NCBI GenBank assembly: GCA_043811005.1
Contig: JBDRNO010000090.1
Coordinates: 1-26,588 of the forward strand
DNA from: JBDRNO01 sp043811005
GTDB lineage: Bacteria; Bacteroidota; Bacteroidia; NORP154
Length of the DNA: 26,588 nucleotides
Direction: 5' to 3'
In this document: positions 1-9,407 of the stretch, piece after piece
Numbering within the stretch: the first letter of the stretch is position 1
Layout of the letters: each line of letters starts with the position of its first letter
The notes under the pieces: model-generated
What the model was told of the DNA's origin: nothing
Databases searched by the model: none
Seen by the model: the letters and a program-made list of their open reading frames with translations, nothing else
Position numbers and translations under genes: made by a program

Positions 1-126
1 TATGAAATATATTTAATAGTTTCTTGTTGAAATGCAATATTTTAAAAAAAAGTAACATTTATTTGTAATATTTCGTTAAACTAAAGATAAATACGATCTA
101 AACTCCCAAAATCAGCAGTTCGTGGT
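1..126. other. AT-rich intergenic start of window, no feature seen
   Basis: This stretch is AT-rich with several poly-A and poly-T runs. I find no open reading frame, RNA fold or repeat in it that I can support. The dispersed repeat that begins near 127 follows it. Confidence 0.5.
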
Positions 127-352
127 GCAAAATCCCACATTTATTTAAAATAGAGTTTTAAATAAATACCGCTTTTAGCGGGAAATAAATTTTACTAAAC
201 TTGATACAACTAGGCAATTGACAGTAGGCAATTTGTTATTTTTTTGCCAACTGCATACTGTCAACTGTCAACTTGTTTTTTAACATCAACAAAATTATCG
301 ATCCCGATATGTGTCGGGATTGGTAAGTTTTACTTTTATGAGCATTGTATCC
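127..352 (+). repeat. Dispersed intergenic repeat R1, copy 1
   Basis: This block reappears as its reverse complement at about 11017-11238. Shared landmarks in order are TTTTAGCGGGAAATAAAT, a hairpin built from GGCAATTTG and TGCCAACTGC arms (about 213-272), AACAAAATTATCG, and TGGTAAGTTTT. Between the last two landmarks this copy carries a 20-bp near-palindrome (301-320, ATCCCGA...TCGGGAT), whereas the other copy has a different palindrome at that spot. The block lies directly upstream of the giant gene. An open frame running through it (from 244) is therefore repeat sequence and not an N-terminal extension of that gene. No transposase is present. Confidence 0.85.
301..320. repeat. ATCCCGA-type palindrome inside R1 copy 1
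   Basis: The arms ATCCCGA and TCGGGAT are exact complements separated by TATGTG. With wobble pairs the full 20 bases can fold. It interrupts the R1 repeat between ATTATCG and TGGTAAG, exactly where copy 2 carries TCCGCCAGCTGGCGGA. Confidence 0.8.
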
Positions 353-438
353 AGTCTGTACGGTTGGGATTAATATTATGTTATAATTTTCTAAAAAATC
401 TTTTTTGCATACTTTTTGCAATGGGGTTTTGGTACACT

Positions 439-3400
439 ATGTATAACTTTATCAAACATATAGCCCGCCCTTTAATTATACATTCACTCATATATACGAA
501 ATGTATATGTTTATCAGGGATTTTTCTATCCATTTGCTTGATAACAAATATTGATGCACCTGCACAGGATTTCAAGTCGGAAAAAGAGTTAAAGAAAGAA
601 GCCGGGAAACTTTTTGAAAATGGAGATTATATTGAAGCATACCCTCTTTTCTCGCAGTTGCTAAGTCTTTATCCAAATGATATAGATTACAATTACAAAT
701 TCAGTGTTTGCATACTTTTTGCTGATCAGGACAAAGAAAAAGCTCTGAACTATTTAAAGGATGTATCAGGCAAACCCAATTGCGACAAAAAAGCCTTCTA
801 TTATTTAGGCAGAGCTTATCATTTGAACTATCGTTTTAAGGAAGCGATACAAACATATCAGAAATTCAAGAAGAATGTCAGCAAAAAGGAAATCCTTGAG
901 CTTGGTGTTGACAGGGATATTGAGATGTGCAATAACGGCTTGAAGCTTCTCAGAAAAAAGACCGATTTACTTGTTTTAGAGAAAACCGAGATTAAAGAGG
1001 GTGATTATTTCAGGTCTTATGATGCCCGCTTGTTCAAAGGAAAATTGCTGGTAAAACCCGATGATTTTAAATCCGAAATGGATATGGAAATGGAAGAAAG
1101 ATCAATCATATTCCTTGGAAAAAACGCCAGCGTAATATACTATTCGAGTTATGGTGTGAATGGAGACAATAAAGATATTTACAAGGTTGATAAACTACCT
1201 GATGGAGACTGGAGCCGTCCCTTGCGCCTGAGCAATGTTATCAACACTCAATATGATGAAGATTATCCATTTATGCATCCTGACGGGAATGTCCTGTACT
1301 TTTGCTCAAAAGGACATAACAGCATGGGCGGGTATGATATTTTCAAAAGCATTTATGATTCAACTACCTACAGCTGGTCTGAACCGGTAAACCTGGATTT
1401 TGCAATTAATTCAACAGATGACGACATATTATTCCTTACAAACATTGATGAGAAAATAGCCTGTTTCTCCTCGAAAAGAACCAGCGTTAAAGGGATGATC
1501 ACTGTTTATAAAGTGAAGTTAGAACGCTTGCCCGGAATTAAGGAAGTATTTGCTGTAAGTGAAGAGCCTGATATTTCTGATACCTCCCCTACCGGTACCG
1601 AGGAATCTGAACTATTGGCTTTGGACGAAATCAAAGAAGCAGCAGAGCTTAATGTCAATGCAACTGAAGAAGACCTTGCCATAGTCGCAGAACTTGAAAA
1701 GGAAAAACCTTATATTGAACCTGGTGTAAAATCTGAATATACTGAACCCAAATATGATACTGAGACTCCCGGCTTAAGAGAAGTCGAAACAGAAACCTAC
1801 ACCAACTTTTCAAATGAACAAATAATCAACACCGCTTATGAAAATGCCAAACTTGTCCAAAAAAAGTCAGAAGAATTGAAACAGCAAGCAGATATAGCAT
1901 ATTCAATTGCCGATGATAAAATGAAAATTTCTGCTGATAAAGCAAAAGAAGCTGAAGAAATATTATCCACTATTGAAAGCATTAGTGACGAAAACCAGAA
2001 ACAAAAAGAAATAGAAAAAGCAGAAAATTTAAAAGCCGAATCAGAACAAGCCACAAAAGAAACTGAAGCCGCATATAACCTCGGTGAAACCCTTGAGACA
2101 AACGCGGATATAAAACGAGTAGAAGCAAAAACAGCTTTAAGTAAAGCCGAGGAAATAGAAAGATCAGTTAAGTCTAATTCTGTTGAGGAGTCAATTGTTA
2201 TGCTTATCGAGCAAAAGGTGTTTGTGGAAAACAGCAATGAACAAACCACAGGGATAGAACAGGCAATCAGTGACATTAATAAACAAGCCGAACAAAAACA
2301 GATAGAATCTGACCAATCCTATGAAAAAATTCAATATATAGAAAGCGAATCCGCTGAAATTAAAAACGATATCGTTGCCTTCAAAAAACAAGCAGAAGAG
2401 ACCAAGGATACACAGATAAAGCAGGAAATAATCCGGCAAGCAGAAGAGCTTGAACAAGAATTGGAAGAAAATGAAAGAGAAATTGTTATTACATATGAAA
2501 AAGCGAAGCAATTGGAAACTGAAGCCAGCGACTTACAAAAAGAAGCTGAACTGGTCCATGAGGTGTCAAATAAAATAAAAGAAAGCCCTGAACTGTCCTC
2601 CAAAGCTGCTGAAAAAGAAGAAGAGCCTGAGCTTGCATATGCAAGCGACAGATCACGGACAGAGCCAGATGAAGAAAAAACAATAGAACTACCTGTAACA
2701 ATTACAGAAGAAATTAGTGATACAGATCCAAAAACAAGGGACGAAGAACCTGAGACAAAGGTAGAGAAACAAGTACAAAGGGATGAAAAACAAGTACAAA
2801 GGGATGAGGAACAATTGATAAGCGACCCGGAGACCACAACCACAACTTATGCCGAAGAAACGGCAAAGGAAGAAGATTTTGAAGAAAGTGAAGAATCCCC
2901 CCCAATGATGTCAAAGACGAAAAGCCGGGAAACACCCTTAATAATTGATGAAACTGATATTGAAACCTATTCTGGAACTGAGATTGAAGATGAAATATAC
3001 CAGGCAGCCCGGTTGGAGGAAGAAGCCCAAAACTATGCTAAAGAAGCCCAGTCAATAAGGGAAAAAGCCGAAACTCTGGATGACCCCTATTTTAAAGAAA
3101 AAGCATTGAAAGAAGCTGAAAAATTTGAGCAATCCGCTCAACAAAAAGAGATAGCAGCTGCTGAAAGCCATGCCACAATAAATAAATATAAATACGAGGA
3201 AAATATAAAAGAATTATCCAGGGTAAAACCAGACACTTATACTGAACAATCACAGGAAGTTGTTTATGTGCAGGAATTGGAAACCGAGTCGGAAAACCTC
3301 TTTGAGCAAGCTAAGTTAGTCAGGGAAAATGCTCACTCAATTGACAATACCAAAACCCAAAAAGAAGAACTGCAAAAAGCCAACGACTTAGAATTCAAAG

Positions 3401-6400
3401 CCGTAGAAAAACAAAAGGAAGCTATCAACAAATACCAGTATGAGGAAAACAAAAGTGAATTATCACTGGTAAGTTCAAACAGGATTGTTGAGCAATATCA
3501 AGAAACCGAAAGTCCTGGTAAATCCAGCAAAAAACAGGAAACACCTCCTGAAATTGAACAATATAATGAGCAAATAGCTAATGTTCAAACACTGGGATCA
3601 GAATCGGAAGATCTCTTTGAACAGGCCCGGTCCGCCAGGGAAAATGCTGAAACTATTGATGACTCCAAAACACAAAAACAAGAGCTGCAAAAAGCCAAAG
3701 AACTGGAAACAAAAGCAATTGAAAAACAAAAAGAAGCTATTAGTACATACAAATATGAAAAAAATAAGCTCGTCTTATCCCGCGTAAGTTCAAGCGTAGA
3801 AGAGAAGCAACCTGAGAAAGGCAAAGATTCGCCCAAGTCTCTTAAAAAAGAGGAAACACCTTCTGAAACTCAACAACAGAGTGAGCAAATAAATTATGGT
3901 AAGTCTTTGGAAACCGAATCGGAATCCCTCTTTGACCAAGCCCTGTCCATCAGGGAAAATGCTAAAACAATTGATGACCCAAAAACACACAAACAAGAAC
4001 TGCAAAAAGCCGACAATTTAGAAATCAAAGCTATAGAAAAACAAAAAGAAGCTGTCACTATATATTTGGAATCACTACCTGAAGAAGAACAACTTGTCTT
4101 GGCTGATATAACAGAAGAAATATTACAAGAAACTACAGAAGAACCTGTAACATATCCAACTACTGATACGGAAGAAGTATACGCATACAAAGAAAAAGAA
4201 AAGCCCGATGAAGAAAAGATCATAACCGAAGAATCAACGGTTTCAGACATGACCCCAACCAACCGGGAAGAATACAAAACACCTGAAGAAGATTCAGAAG
4301 AGATCACCCGGAAAGCTCCTGCTGAAAGCAAAAAATCCGAAGAACTGAGAAAGGAAAGCGAAAATCAAAGAGAAACTGTTCAAGCGCTCCTGGAAAAAAT
4401 GGATACTATTTCTGACCCTGCTATACTGCTCGAAACACTCGATAAAGTGGAAGAGTTTGAAAAAATGGCTGATATAAATGAAGCAAAGGCAGATTCAATA
4501 GAATCCTTATATGTCGGTGCTGAAGATACTAAGGCATTGGCAATTTCAGAAGATTCCGAGAGCGAAACCTATTCACCGGAATTAGAAAAGAAAACAGAGA
4601 TGAGGGAAATTGAAGACCAGTCACCTCAGTATTATCGGGATAATATACCTGCCGGCAGGGAGGAACCAACCTATAGGAGTGAAACCGAAACAGCCAGGAT
4701 CAGCAAACCCTTTGAACCCGAACCTCAAGTTGATATAAAAGCGCCCCCCCCCCTCATTAATGATGTATTTGAAACTCCATCAGTTCCTGTTTATACTAAA
4801 TCAAATCCCATTCCAGTTGACAAAAACCTGCCTGGTGGCTTACTCTATAAGGTGCAAATCGGTGCTTTCAGGAACCCGATTCCCCAAGACCTGTTTAAAG
4901 AGCTTAGCCCCTTAATGGGTGAAAATACACCAATGGGATTTATCAGATATACTGCAGGAATGTTTAAAACATTAAAATCTGCTAATGAAGCAAAGAAAAC
5001 CATAAGGGGTTTCGGGTATAAAGATGCATTCGTAGTTACCTATTATAATGGCAATAGAATTACTTCCAAGCAAGCAATGGCACTGGCTGGTGAGGGTACA
5101 GCAGACCTGACTTCCCTTATTGAATACACTAGTTCAAGTAGTACAGGCAATGAAGCTACTGGCGTTACTGGCACCTCATCAGCACAAACTACCGACCTCA
5201 AAAACATTAAAGAACTTTTATACACAGTTCAGATTGGCGTATATTCAAAACCAGTTACATCAGCTCAACTCCACAATTTAAATCCTCTTTACACTTCAAT
5301 CTCCCCTGAGGGATATATCAGATACTCTTACAGAATATTTGACGATCTATCTGTTGCCTCATCATCAAAAAACACTGTGGTTAACAAAGGTATAACTGAT
5401 GCTTTTGTAACAGCTTATTATAATGGAAAAAGAATAAGCATCGAACAAGCAAAGGCATTGAAAACATCAGGCAGCAGCGAAATATTTGTTAGCTCGCCCA
5501 TCGAACCCGAAGAAAAATATTCCACACCCGAAACTACCCCAAAAATTGATGAATTAGAAAATTTGTACTCTGATCTCACATATAAAGTTCAAATCGGCAA
5601 ATTCAAGGATGAGGTTCCGGTTGAAAAAGCAAGTCTTTTCCTCGATATACAGAATCTGGGAATTGAACGTAATACGGATGAAAGCGGTTTTTCAATTTAT
5701 ACAGTGGGCTCTTTCATTGATTACAATTCTGCTGAAGAATTAAAAAATACAGTAGTAAAAAAAGGACTGAAAGAGGCTTTTGTAATAGCATATAGCGGAA
5801 ATAAAATAATTCCTATAGAGGACGTAATCCGATATAAACTGGAAAGAGAAGAAAAAGGAACCACATTGATAGAAAAACCAGAAAGTGAAGCATTTGCAAC
5901 GAACGAAGCAGCAGAAAGAAAAGCAGAAGAGGAAAGATTGGCTAATGAGACAGCAGGAAGAAAAACAGAAGAAGAAAGACTGGCTAATGAGGCAGTAGAA
6001 AAAAAAGTAGAAAAAGAAAGGATTGCCGGAGAAAAAGCAAAAGCTGAAGCCGAAGCTAAGGCAAGGGAAGAAGCACGCTTATTAGCAGCAAAAGAATCAA
6101 AAGAAAAAGCCATTGCAGAGGTGGAAAGATTGATAGAGGAAATAACTCAATCTTATGATAATGTTGAAATGCTTCAAAAAAGCGCAAAAGCTAAAATTAA
6201 TGAAGCGAAAAGTCAATTATCAATAATAGAATCAGAATTTAATGCTACGGAAAAGAAATTAATAAATGAAACGCAAATACTCTTTTCAACTGATAATGCA
6301 GAAGAAAAATTAATTACCGTCATCAAGGGTGAAGAAGGATTTTTTAGATTTGAATACCTGCCGCATGAAAAAATAAAATTGAACCTTTTTAATAAAGAAA

Positions 6401-8136
6401 ACGATTCATTGATGATAGCCATGCAAAACCAAGAAGGATTTTTTAAATTCGAATATCTGCCATTTGATGAAGTAAATATTTATTTGCTGGATAAATACTG
6501 GGATGAATTAAATATAAAATTCGATGATAAAGAAACCCGCCTATCTTCCAAAAACCTTTCTCCTGATATACTTGATATGTTATGGCTTTATTTAAAAGTA
6601 AAAGAGAATAAAATTCAAACAGCGGAAAAATCTATTCAGCAGGCACTAATTGAACACCAACAGGCAAAAACCACCTATGAGCAAGTTCAAAACCTTGAGC
6701 TTACAATGAACGAAATATTATCTAGTTCAGATTTTTCCGAACAAGAAAGAGAAAATTATTCACGCTTGATTTCATCCCTGCATTATGACGAAAGCTTGTT
6801 TCCCACAATGTCTGAAGCTGAACTAAATGCTTTGCAGATGGAAGTAAAGAAAAAGTATTCTGAAGCAGAAGAGTATCAAAATAATACACGCATCAAAACC
6901 GAAAATGCACATGCATTATTAGAAAATGCTGAAACATTTGATGATCAGACAATCAAGTTTTTAGAACAAGTTTTAAAAGACATTGAACAAACAAAACATC
7001 AATACAATACAGCCGAGAATTTACTGTATGAGTCAAAATACAAAGCATTATTAGCCGGCAATATAAAAGAATTTGTTGATGATCATTTGTTTGCTACATC
7101 CAATTACGATCATAGCTTATTGAAAAGGATGTCAGAATCTGAAGTTAAGGAATTGCTGCAATACATACAAAACAAATATAATGAAATTGCTACTTTGCAA
7201 AATGATGTCAGAAGCCATGTGGAAGAAGCAAATACCTTGTGTTATACTTTAAATGACGAAGAACATGACAAATATGCCAAGGAAAAAGAGCTTACAAAAA
7301 TTGCAGAATTAATGGAGCAAGCCAAAACAAAAGACCAACAGGCAAAGAATAATTTTGTATTGGCTCAGAAACTCAAACAAATTGCACAGTATAAAATGCT
7401 TTTGGGTGGTCTTTCTACAACAAAAGTTAATAATTACATTAACTCAATTGAAACCGTATCATACAAACCTAATTTAATTAGTACCTTATCCGAAGCCGAA
7501 GCCAAAGAAATGCAGCAGGAAATACGTGAAGATTACACTTCGGCAGAAACGCTGCAGAACAGTGTAAGAAACAAATTGGATGAAGCCCGTAATATCCTAT
7601 ACAGTATTAAGATCATTGACGAAGAAACTATTGCCTTACTCGATGATGCTTTATGGAAAGTTGAACTGGTAAATTTTGCTTACCAGGATATTGAATTTAA
7701 ACTATTTGATTCAAAATGTAAAATGCTTCTGGGTGCTTTTTCAAAAGATTACGTTGATAATTATTTGATCGCTACATCAAGCTATGATGAAAACTTATTA
7801 ATAAAGTTATCCAAATCTGAAATAGATGATTTTCTGGGTCAAGTGCGAATTGCATTTAATAATGTAATAAAACTTGAAGATGCTGCTCAGGCGAAAATTG
7901 ATGAAGGTAAAAGCATTATTATGAATGCAGAAAAAATTGAATATCCCGATGTGAAAGAGAAAGAAATTATAAGAGGAAAGGAATTAAAGACACAAGGCAT
8001 TTTAGAAATGGAACAAGTAACTACTGCTGAAAAAGTTTTTGATAATATCTATTTAATAAATAAATACAAATTGCTTTTTGGAGGTATTACCGAAGAAGAT
8101 GCAGATTTTCAGCGTTTAGAGTATATCCCTCAGTAA
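439..8136 (+). CDS. Giant exported TPR/PD40/SPOR coiled-coil protein
   Basis: The product is 2565 residues from the ATG at 439; an in-frame ATG at 421 would add six. The frame stays open back to 244, but that part is the R1 repeat. A signal peptide covers about residues 1-45, with a likely cut after APAQ. TPR-like helices follow (about 50-180), then a WD40-like PD40 propeller (about 220-360, with DEDYPFMHPDG and GGYDIFKS). Long Glu/Lys/Ala coiled coil starts near 460. It includes at least four related modules of 70-110 residues (about 854-1215, core RENAxTIDD...KQKEA). Three SPOR-like domains start near 1468, 1593 and 1712 (YKVQIGAF, YTVQIGVY, YKVQIGKF). Another charged coil, a duplicated EGFFxFEYLP segment (about 1964-2010) and four C-terminal repeats of about 110-120 residues complete it; these repeats carry LLxGxxxxxVDxxL and SYDxxLLxxxSxSE motifs. 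SPOR domains bind peptidoglycan, and TPR-PD40 proteins of this phylum include the T9SS/gliding protein PorE. A periplasmic envelope or scaffold role is inference. I do not recognise this whole architecture. Confidence 0.85.
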   Translation: MYNFIKHIARPLIIHSLIYTKCICLSGIFLSICLITNIDAPAQDFKSEKELKKEAGKLFENGDYIEAYPLFSQLLSLYPNDIDYNYKFSVCILFADQDKEKALNYLKDVSGKPNCDKKAFYYLGRAYHLNYRFKEAIQTYQKFKKNVSKKEILELGVDRDIEMCNNGLKLLRKKTDLLVLEKTEIKEGDYFRSYDARLFKGKLLVKPDDFKSEMDMEMEERSIIFLGKNASVIYYSSYGVNGDNKDIYKVDKLPDGDWSRPLRLSNVINTQYDEDYPFMHPDGNVLYFCSKGHNSMGGYDIFKSIYDSTTYSWSEPVNLDFAINSTDDDILFLTNIDEKIACFSSKRTSVKGMITVYKVKLERLPGIKEVFAVSEEPDISDTSPTGTEESELLALDEIKEAAELNVNATEEDLAIVAELEKEKPYIEPGVKSEYTEPKYDTETPGLREVETETYTNFSNEQIINTAYENAKLVQKKSEELKQQADIAYSIADDKMKISADKAKEAEEILSTIESISDENQKQKEIEKAENLKAESEQATKETEAAYNLGETLETNADIKRVEAKTALSKAEEIERSVKSNSVEESIVMLIEQKVFVENSNEQTTGIEQAISDINKQAEQKQIESDQSYEKIQYIESESAEIKNDIVAFKKQAEETKDTQIKQEIIRQAEELEQELEENEREIVITYEKAKQLETEASDLQKEAELVHEVSNKIKESPELSSKAAEKEEEPELAYASDRSRTEPDEEKTIELPVTITEEISDTDPKTRDEEPETKVEKQVQRDEKQVQRDEEQLISDPETTTTTYAEETAKEEDFEESEESPPMMSKTKSRETPLIIDETDIETYSGTEIEDEIYQAARLEEEAQNYAKEAQSIREKAETLDDPYFKEKALKEAEKFEQSAQQKEIAAAESHATINKYKYEENIKELSRVKPDTYTEQSQEVVYVQELETESENLFEQAKLVRENAHSIDNTKTQKEELQKANDLEFKAVEKQKEAINKYQYEENKSELSLVSSNRIVEQYQETESPGKSSKKQETPPEIEQYNEQIANVQTLGSESEDLFEQARSARENAETIDDSKTQKQELQKAKELETKAIEKQKEAISTYKYEKNKLVLSRVSSSVEEKQPEKGKDSPKSLKKEETPSETQQQSEQINYGKSLETESESLFDQALSIRENAKTIDDPKTHKQELQKADNLEIKAIEKQKEAVTIYLESLPEEEQLVLADITEEILQETTEEPVTYPTTDTEEVYAYKEKEKPDEEKIITEESTVSDMTPTNREEYKTPEEDSEEITRKAPAESKKSEELRKESENQRETVQALLEKMDTISDPAILLETLDKVEEFEKMADINEAKADSIESLYVGAEDTKALAISEDSESETYSPELEKKTEMREIEDQSPQYYRDNIPAGREEPTYRSETETARISKPFEPEPQVDIKAPPPLINDVFETPSVPVYTKSNPIPVDKNLPGGLLYKVQIGAFRNPIPQDLFKELSPLMGENTPMGFIRYTAGMFKTLKSANEAKKTIRGFGYKDAFVVTYYNGNRITSKQAMALAGEGTADLTSLIEYTSSSSTGNEATGVTGTSSAQTTDLKNIKELLYTVQIGVYSKPVTSAQLHNLNPLYTSISPEGYIRYSYRIFDDLSVASSSKNTVVNKGITDAFVTAYYNGKRISIEQAKALKTSGSSEIFVSSPIEPEEKYSTPETTPKIDELENLYSDLTYKVQIGKFKDEVPVEKASLFLDIQNLGIERNTDESGFSIYTVGSFIDYNSAEELKNTVVKKGLKEAFVIAYSGNKIIPIEDVIRYKLEREEKGTTLIEKPESEAFATNEAAERKAEEERLANETAGRKTEEERLANEAVEKKVEKERIAGEKAKAEAEAKAREEARLLAAKESKEKAIAEVERLIEEITQSYDNVEMLQKSAKAKINEAKSQLSIIESEFNATEKKLINETQILFSTDNAEEKLITVIKGEEGFFRFEYLPHEKIKLNLFNKENDSLMIAMQNQEGFFKFEYLPFDEVNIYLLDKYWDELNIKFDDKETRLSSKNLSPDILDMLWLYLKVKENKIQTAEKSIQQALIEHQQAKTTYEQVQNLELTMNEILSSSDFSEQERENYSRLISSLHYDESLFPTMSEAELNALQMEVKKKYSEAEEYQNNTRIKTENAHALLENAETFDDQTIKFLEQVLKDIEQTKHQYNTAENLLYESKYKALLAGNIKEFVDDHLFATSNYDHSLLKRMSESEVKELLQYIQNKYNEIATLQNDVRSHVEEANTLCYTLNDEEHDKYAKEKELTKIAELMEQAKTKDQQAKNNFVLAQKLKQIAQYKMLLGGLSTTKVNNYINSIETVSYKPNLISTLSEAEAKEMQQEIREDYTSAETLQNSVRNKLDEARNILYSIKIIDEETIALLDDALWKVELVNFAYQDIEFKLFDSKCKMLLGAFSKDYVDNYLIATSSYDENLLIKLSKSEIDDFLGQVRIAFNNVIKLEDAAQAKIDEGKSIIMNAEKIEYPDVKEKEIIRGKELKTQGILEMEQVTTAEKVFDNIYLINKYKLLFGGITEEDADFQRLEYIPQ
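4744..4753 (+). other. Ten-C homopolymer in coding sequence
   Basis: Ten consecutive C bases encode most of a Pro-Pro-Pro-Leu stretch near residue 1436 of the giant gene, about 30 codons before the first SPOR domain. Gain of one C gives CCT CAT TAA, an immediate stop. Loss of one C gives a frame that ends at the TAA at 4913-4915. A second, shorter C run of seven lies near 2897-2903. Homopolymer tracts of this size are known slippage sites in phase-variable genes; whether this one varies cannot be seen from one sequence. Confidence 0.7.
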
Positions 8137-8303
8137 TTTAATTTCAGACTTCTTATTTTGTATAAGTTATTGAATATCAGTTGTAAAAATAGTACCGGTG
8201 TAACGGTGTATTTACCATTTCTCACTCCGATCCTCAGATACTCCCATACTCCGATACTTCATCGCAAAGTAATAATAGACCATATCGTAAGTCTTATATC
8301 CTA
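8137..8303. other. Intergenic region with short direct repeats
   Basis: This 167-bp gap holds a doubled GGTGTAACGGTGTA and a doubled CTCCGAT/ACTCC(C/G)ATACT segment (about 8224-8260), resembling simple dispersed repeats of this phylum. I see no gene, convincing promoter or terminator. Confidence 0.5.
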
Positions 8304-9116
8304 ATGAATAATTTAAACGGAAAAAAGAAGGTTCTATATCCAATTATTTTACTATTCTTCATCATCTCTTGCTCTAAGGTTCCTATCACAGGAAGAAGAC
8401 AGATGAATCTGCTGCCTGAAAGCACGCTGATGAGTTTAAGCCTTACCAATTACAAAACATTCTTGTCGGAAAATAAAACTGTCTCCGAGACCCAGGCAAA
8501 TACTCAATTGGTTAAAAAAGCCGGGAACAGGATTGCCAGTGCAGTTAAAAAATATATGAATGATAATGGTATGTCAAAAAGGATCAGGAACTACAAATGG
8601 GAATTTAATTTAGTTGATGATAATACCGTTAATGCCTGGTGCATGCCAGGGGGAAAGGTGGTTGTTTATACGGGATTACTTCCCGTTACAAAAAACGAAA
8701 CCGGATTGGCAGTAGTTATGGGACATGAAATAGCACATGCAATTGGACGTCACGGCAACGAACGTATGAGTCAACAGATAATAGTACAGCTCGGAGGAAT
8801 TGGCTTGTCTGTTGCACTATCGGAAAAACCCGAGCAAACTCAAAACATCTTCCTTCAATCTTATGGCGTAAGCGCTACTCTCGGTGTATTGGGCTATTCG
8901 AGAAAGCACGAAAGTGAAGCGGATAAAATGGGACTTGTTTTTATGGCAATGGCGGGTTATGACCCCCATGAAGCAGTTGCATTCTGGGAAAGAATGGCAA
9001 AATCAGGAGGAGCCAACTCCCCGCAGCTCCTCAGCACTCACCCCAGCGATGAAAAAAGAATAAACGAGATCAAAGAGTATCTTACTGTTGCTATGACATA
9101 TTATAAAAAACCATAA
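8304..9116 (+). CDS. M48 family zinc metalloprotease, lipoprotein
   Basis: The 270-residue product has a lipoprotein signal: a basic start, a hydrophobic stretch and IISC with Cys23 as the lipidation site. This is followed by PITGRRQ, typical of secreted M48 peptidases such as the BepA/LoiP group. The zinc-binding HEIAH is at residues 141-145 and the third ligand lies in the HESEAD motif (Glu203, with Asp207). An HPSDEKR motif near the C-terminus is also usual for the family. These proteases degrade or quality-control misfolded envelope proteins on the periplasmic side. Its length matches short single-domain members without a TPR tail. The start is the first ATG that yields a complete lipoprotein signal. 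It precedes nfeD/floA on the same strand, but 291 bp of repeat-rich DNA separates them, so co-transcription is uncertain. Confidence 0.92.
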   Translation: MNNLNGKKKVLYPIILLFFIISCSKVPITGRRQMNLLPESTLMSLSLTNYKTFLSENKTVSETQANTQLVKKAGNRIASAVKKYMNDNGMSKRIRNYKWEFNLVDDNTVNAWCMPGGKVVVYTGLLPVTKNETGLAVVMGHEIAHAIGRHGNERMSQQIIVQLGGIGLSVALSEKPEQTQNIFLQSYGVSATLGVLGYSRKHESEADKMGLVFMAMAGYDPHEAVAFWERMAKSGGANSPQLLSTHPSDEKRINEIKEYLTVAMTYYKKP

Positions 9117-9377
9117 CAAATTGTAACTAATCAGTATAATTGATGTTAATATGGAAACTGTTAAAAACGGTTAACATCAGTTAATATAGGTTAATATCGG
9201 TTACTTTTTCATTTACTTAGTTATGAAAAACAAAGAAACATATTACATAAAAGTATATTTTTGTTATAAAGCAGTACAGATATCAACCGTTGTTAACTGT
9301 TATTAACTATTATTAACTGTTATTAACCAATAATAAACTTTTTAATAGAATATCCAAACTGATTAGTTGCAAAATTT
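9117..9377. repeat. Inverted-repeat cassette A between M48 and nfeD genes
   Basis: Outer arms TTGTAACTAATCAGT (9121-9135) and ACTGATTAGTTGCAA (9358-9372) are complementary with one mismatch. Inside them lie longer imperfect inner arms made of GGTTAA/AGTTAATA units (about 9165-9204) and their reverse complement (about 9283-9328). The central loop of about 80 bp contains TATTTTTG (9256-9263), which fits the Bacteroidota -7 box TAnnTTTG, but I see no clear -33 box. The cassette begins right after the M48 stop codon and ends about 30 bp before nfeD. Its right arm is identical over 19 bases to that of cassette B (19765-20047). No coding capacity is visible. Confidence 0.75.
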
Positions 9378-9407
9378 TGTATTCGTAATTCGAAAATCGT
9401 GAATAAA

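Noticed and set aside
244..438. Upstream extension of the giant gene reading frame
   Set aside because: The extension lies within the R1 repeat, whose other copy also encodes a similar MPTAYCQL start by chance. A good signal peptide begins at 439 (or 421).
1836..4331. Several long antisense frames under the coiled-coil region
   Set aside because: They are Ser/Phe-rich complements of Glu/Lys/Ala-rich repeats, a composition effect of the real gene on the other strand.
9117..9377. Insertion sequence or integron site
   Set aside because: There are inverted arms but no transposase or integrase gene and no coding capacity, so it is reported only as a repeat cassette.
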